Part shown: piece after piece, positions 6,693 through 8,651 of the stretch
Layout: each line of letters begins with the position of its first letter
How positions within the stretch are numbered: position 1 is the stretch's first letter
Assembly (NCBI GenBank): GCA_049699975.1
Contig: JBNAWB010000161.1
Span: 1-8,651, forward strand
Origin: CAZAGD01 sp049699975
GTDB lineage: Bacteria; Desulfobacterota; SM23-61
Length of the DNA stretch: 8,651 nucleotides
Reading direction: 5' to 3'
Program-made: the position numbers and the translations under genes
Notes under the pieces: generated by a model
What the model was told of the DNA's origin: nothing
Database searches by the model: none
What the model saw: the letters and a program-made list of their open reading frames with translations, nothing else

Positions 6693-7846
6693 AGAAAAAG
6701 AAACCTATCTTCCTTTTTCTTTCTATTTTGTTGCTCATCATTTTATTAATTTTCCATGGTCAGCGCCTTTTTTGGAGCGCATTAGTCTTAAATGAAATTC
6801 TCCATTTTGAGAGACCTGGATTACTTTGGCAGGTTTCTTTGTCCCCTAAAAAAGAAGAAATAACCTTTTCCGGACCGCGGGGAATGATCAAGGCTGATTT
6901 ATATTTGCCGCAACCCATAATTAAAAGAGCTGGCATCCTCCTTAATCACGGCGTGATCGATACAGGCAAAGATGACCCTCGTTTGCAGCGCTTTGCCGAA
7001 ATTCTTTGTCGGGCCGGTTTCGTAGTTTTGATCCCGGATTTCCAAGGCATGCGCTCTTTCCGCATCTCTCCTACGGACATTGATGAAATCCAAAGTGCCT
7101 TTGAGCATTTTATCCAGATGGAAAATTATGTATTAAAAGAATCTTGCGGCTTATTTGGTTTTAGTTATGGCGCTGGACCTACCATTATAGCGGCCTGTCA
7201 GCCGAAGATTAAAGATAAAGTTCGTTTCGTCGTCTCTTTTGGCGGCTATTATGATTTAAAGAATGTTCTTTCCTACATAGGAACAGGTTATTTCGAATTC
7301 GGAGGGAAAAAATATTTTCGTCCGCCTCAAGAATATGGGAAATGGGTATTTTTGGCCAACAACCTTGACTTGGTAAGATCGGAGAAAGATCGCTCTATTT
7401 TAAAAGAATTGGTTAAAGTCAAACTTAAGGATGAAAAAGCACCAATAGGCCACTACCTAAGTGCCCTGGGCAAAGAAGGGCAAGATATTTTAGCTCTTTT
7501 ATCCCATGATGATCCCAAACAAACAGAAGCCATAATTAAAAGACTACCTCTTCCCCTGCAACTTGACTTAGAAGCCTTAGCTGTGAGCGCAGCCTTGCCC
7601 AATTTAAAAGCTGATATTATTTTAGCCCATGGAGAAGATGATGATTTAATCCCTTTTACAGAGACTCTGCGTTTGGCCCAGGCCGTTCCTGATCCCCAAA
7701 GAGCATACTGGAAAATTATCCGCACCTTTACCCATGTAGATCCTGAGCGTTATCCGTTAAATTTTAAAAATCTATTTTATTTTTATCTTCCTGAAGGGTG
7801 GAAGATGTTCGCTTTGGTAAATAAGCTAATGCAATATAGAGGATGA
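6689..7846 (+). CDS. Membrane-anchored alpha/beta hydrolase of unknown substrate
   Basis: Product of 385 residues. It opens with MKKKK and a hydrophobic stretch (about 7-22), a signal anchor or uncleaved signal peptide that would place the catalytic domain outside the cytoplasmic membrane. The hydrolase core begins near residue 60. An oxyanion-type NHG lies at 86-88, the nucleophile elbow GFSYG at 157-161 gives S159, the acid is most likely D318 in HGEDDDLIP (314-322), and the histidine is H349 in FTHVDP. So a full Ser-Asp-His triad is present. A long insertion between strands, about 190-300, probably forms a lid. The family includes esterases, lipases and dienelactone-hydrolase-like proteins; nothing here identifies the substrate. 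The start overlaps the rsmA stop in an ATGA junction, so it is likely translated by coupling with rsmA, though no functional link to rRNA methylation is evident. Confidence 0.82.
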   Translation: MKKKKPIFLFLSILLLIILLIFHGQRLFWSALVLNEILHFERPGLLWQVSLSPKKEEITFSGPRGMIKADLYLPQPIIKRAGILLNHGVIDTGKDDPRLQRFAEILCRAGFVVLIPDFQGMRSFRISPTDIDEIQSAFEHFIQMENYVLKESCGLFGFSYGAGPTIIAACQPKIKDKVRFVVSFGGYYDLKNVLSYIGTGYFEFGGKKYFRPPQEYGKWVFLANNLDLVRSEKDRSILKELVKVKLKDEKAPIGHYLSALGKEGQDILALLSHDDPKQTEAIIKRLPLPLQLDLEALAVSAALPNLKADIILAHGEDDDLIPFTETLRLAQAVPDPQRAYWKIIRTFTHVDPERYPLNFKNLFYFYLPEGWKMFALVNKLMQYRG

Positions 7847-7860
7847 GAATTTCAAGGAAG

Positions 7861-7867
7861 AAGGAGG
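7861..7867 (+). promoter_or_regulatory. Ribosome binding site of the TtcA-like gene
   Basis: AAGGAGG ends only 3 nt before the ATG at 7871, closer than usual; the upstream AGGA at 7855-7858 is a second weaker option. The match to anti-Shine-Dalgarno is strong and supports this start. The 24-nt gap from the hydrolase holds no terminator. Confidence 0.6.
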
Positions 7868-7870
7868 GGC

Positions 7871-8608
7871 ATGAGTAAACTATATCTTCATCTTCGTAAA
7901 AGATTTGAACAGGCGATCCTTAAACATAAAATGTTAGCCCCCGGAGATCGCGTTTTAGTAGGGGTATCAGGAGGAGCCGATAGTTTAACCCTACTTAAAC
8001 TTCTTACGGGGCCGATGCTCTTCGTCCCCAAACCGGATTTCGTTGTGGCCGTCCACGTGGATTTGGGGTTTGATGGCCGTGATGAAGATTCGGCTGCGGC
8101 CTTAGAGCAATATTTTAAAGCCGCGGGATATAATTATCGAATTGAAAAAACGAATATTGGCCAATTGGCGCATAGCGATTTTAACCGCAAAGCCAGCCCC
8201 TGCTTTTTATGTTCCCGTCTGCGCCGGAAGAAGCTTTTTGAATTGGCCAGAGATTATAAGTGCAATAAAGTGGCTTTGGCTCATCATAAGGATGATTTGA
8301 TCGAGACTCTCCTGCTTAATATTTTCTTTGCCCGAGAGATCAGCACCATGCCTCCCTATCAGTCTTTCTTTAAAGGAAATTTTTACTTGATGCGACCGCT
8401 GGCTTATATCGAAGAGACACTTCTCAAACGATTTGCACGTGAGGAGGGACTACCGGTTATGAAAGTAAATTGTCCATCGGCCGGGAAGACCAAAAGGCAA
8501 TACATAAAAGATTTATTAAAAAAATTAGAAGAAGACCATCGGGGAGTGAAAGAGAATATTTTTAAAGCCATGAAGCATGTGAAACCAGATTATTTATTGG
8601 TTGAATAA
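7871..8608 (+). CDS. TtcA-family tRNA thiolation ATPase (PP-loop protein)
   Basis: A PP-loop ATPase, most likely the enzyme that adenylates and thiolates a tRNA base, with C32 to 2-thiocytidine as the leading candidate. The ATP pyrophosphatase loop is SGGADS (33-38). A CxxC pair, C111 and C114, sits in CFLCSRLRR, the exact context seen in TtcA. A third cysteine, C201 in NCPSAGKTKRQ, completes the three ligands that hold the [4Fe-4S] cluster in TtcA. HHKDD is the second nucleotide-binding signature. At 245 residues it is shorter than E. coli TtcA (311) and like the compact TtcA/TtuA relatives common outside Gammaproteobacteria. TtuA is less likely because its extra zinc-finger cysteines at both ends are missing, and TilS is excluded by the cysteines. 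It needs a sulfur donor, and a desulfurase gene lies 3.3 kb upstream. It follows the hydrolase by 24 nt. Confidence 0.85.
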   Translation: MSKLYLHLRKRFEQAILKHKMLAPGDRVLVGVSGGADSLTLLKLLTGPMLFVPKPDFVVAVHVDLGFDGRDEDSAAALEQYFKAAGYNYRIEKTNIGQLAHSDFNRKASPCFLCSRLRRKKLFELARDYKCNKVALAHHKDDLIETLLLNIFFAREISTMPPYQSFFKGNFYLMRPLAYIEETLLKRFAREEGLPVMKVNCPSAGKTKRQYIKDLLKKLEEDHRGVKENIFKAMKHVKPDYLLVE

Positions 8609-8651
8609 TTTCTCCTGCATTATTTTTAATTTCCTTCTTTCCTCCCCTTAA
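8609..8651. other. T-rich 3' flank, truncated copy of the edge palindrome
   Basis: No gene is visible. The stretch is pyrimidine-rich (TTTCTCCTGCATTATTTTT and TTTCC repeats) but shows no stem ahead of its T runs, so I do not call a terminator. The last ten bases, CTCCCCTTAA, are the reverse complement of 46-55 and are cut off by the window edge. Confidence 0.4.

Overview
The window reads as a chromosomal segment from an uncultured, probably diderm (Gram-negative-type) bacterium. The evidence is a type IV pilus assembly pair followed by ordinary tRNA/rRNA maintenance genes, all on the + strand, in moderately AT-rich DNA. Gaps between genes hold palindromic repeats of the kind common in Deltaproteobacteria and candidate phyla such as Omnitrophota. 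That lineage guess is weak and rests on general style, not on a marker I can place. I see no phage, transposase, toxin-antitoxin, CRISPR or biosynthetic cluster.

Layout. Positions 1-364 are non-coding: an edge palindrome, a GC-rich hairpin and a probable promoter with a perfect TTGACA. Positions 365-3310 hold pilB (assembly ATPase with an N-terminal MshEN-type domain) and pilC (inner-membrane platform). A 101-nt gap follows, with a strong 13-bp hairpin. Positions 3412-5591 hold a class-V aminotransferase/cysteine desulfurase with a TTG start. It overlaps tsaD, the catalytic subunit for tRNA t6A37, by 4 nt. Positions 5592-5846 contain a structured 212-bp repeat-like element bounded by perfect 11-bp inverted repeats. 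Positions 5847-8608 hold rsmA (16S rRNA dimethyltransferase), a membrane-anchored alpha/beta hydrolase overlapping it by 4 nt, and a short TtcA-type tRNA thiolation ATPase. Positions 8609-8651 are T-rich and end inside a sequence that mirrors the palindrome at the left edge.

How the genes fit together. PilB and PilC would power and anchor pilus extension, and PilB carries one intact copy of the c-di-GMP-binding motif. The other genes mostly act on RNA: TsaD on tRNA position 37, RsmA on 16S rRNA, and the TtcA-like protein probably on tRNA cytidine 32. The desulfurase could supply the sulfur the TtcA-like enzyme needs, though co-location is the only local evidence. The hydrolase has no recognised substrate. 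I do not see an undescribed system. The items most worth a second look are the 212-bp element before rsmA, the distant Shine-Dalgarno of rsmA, the pilC-desulfurase hairpin, the asymmetric MshEN motif, and the possible desulfurase/thiolase pairing.
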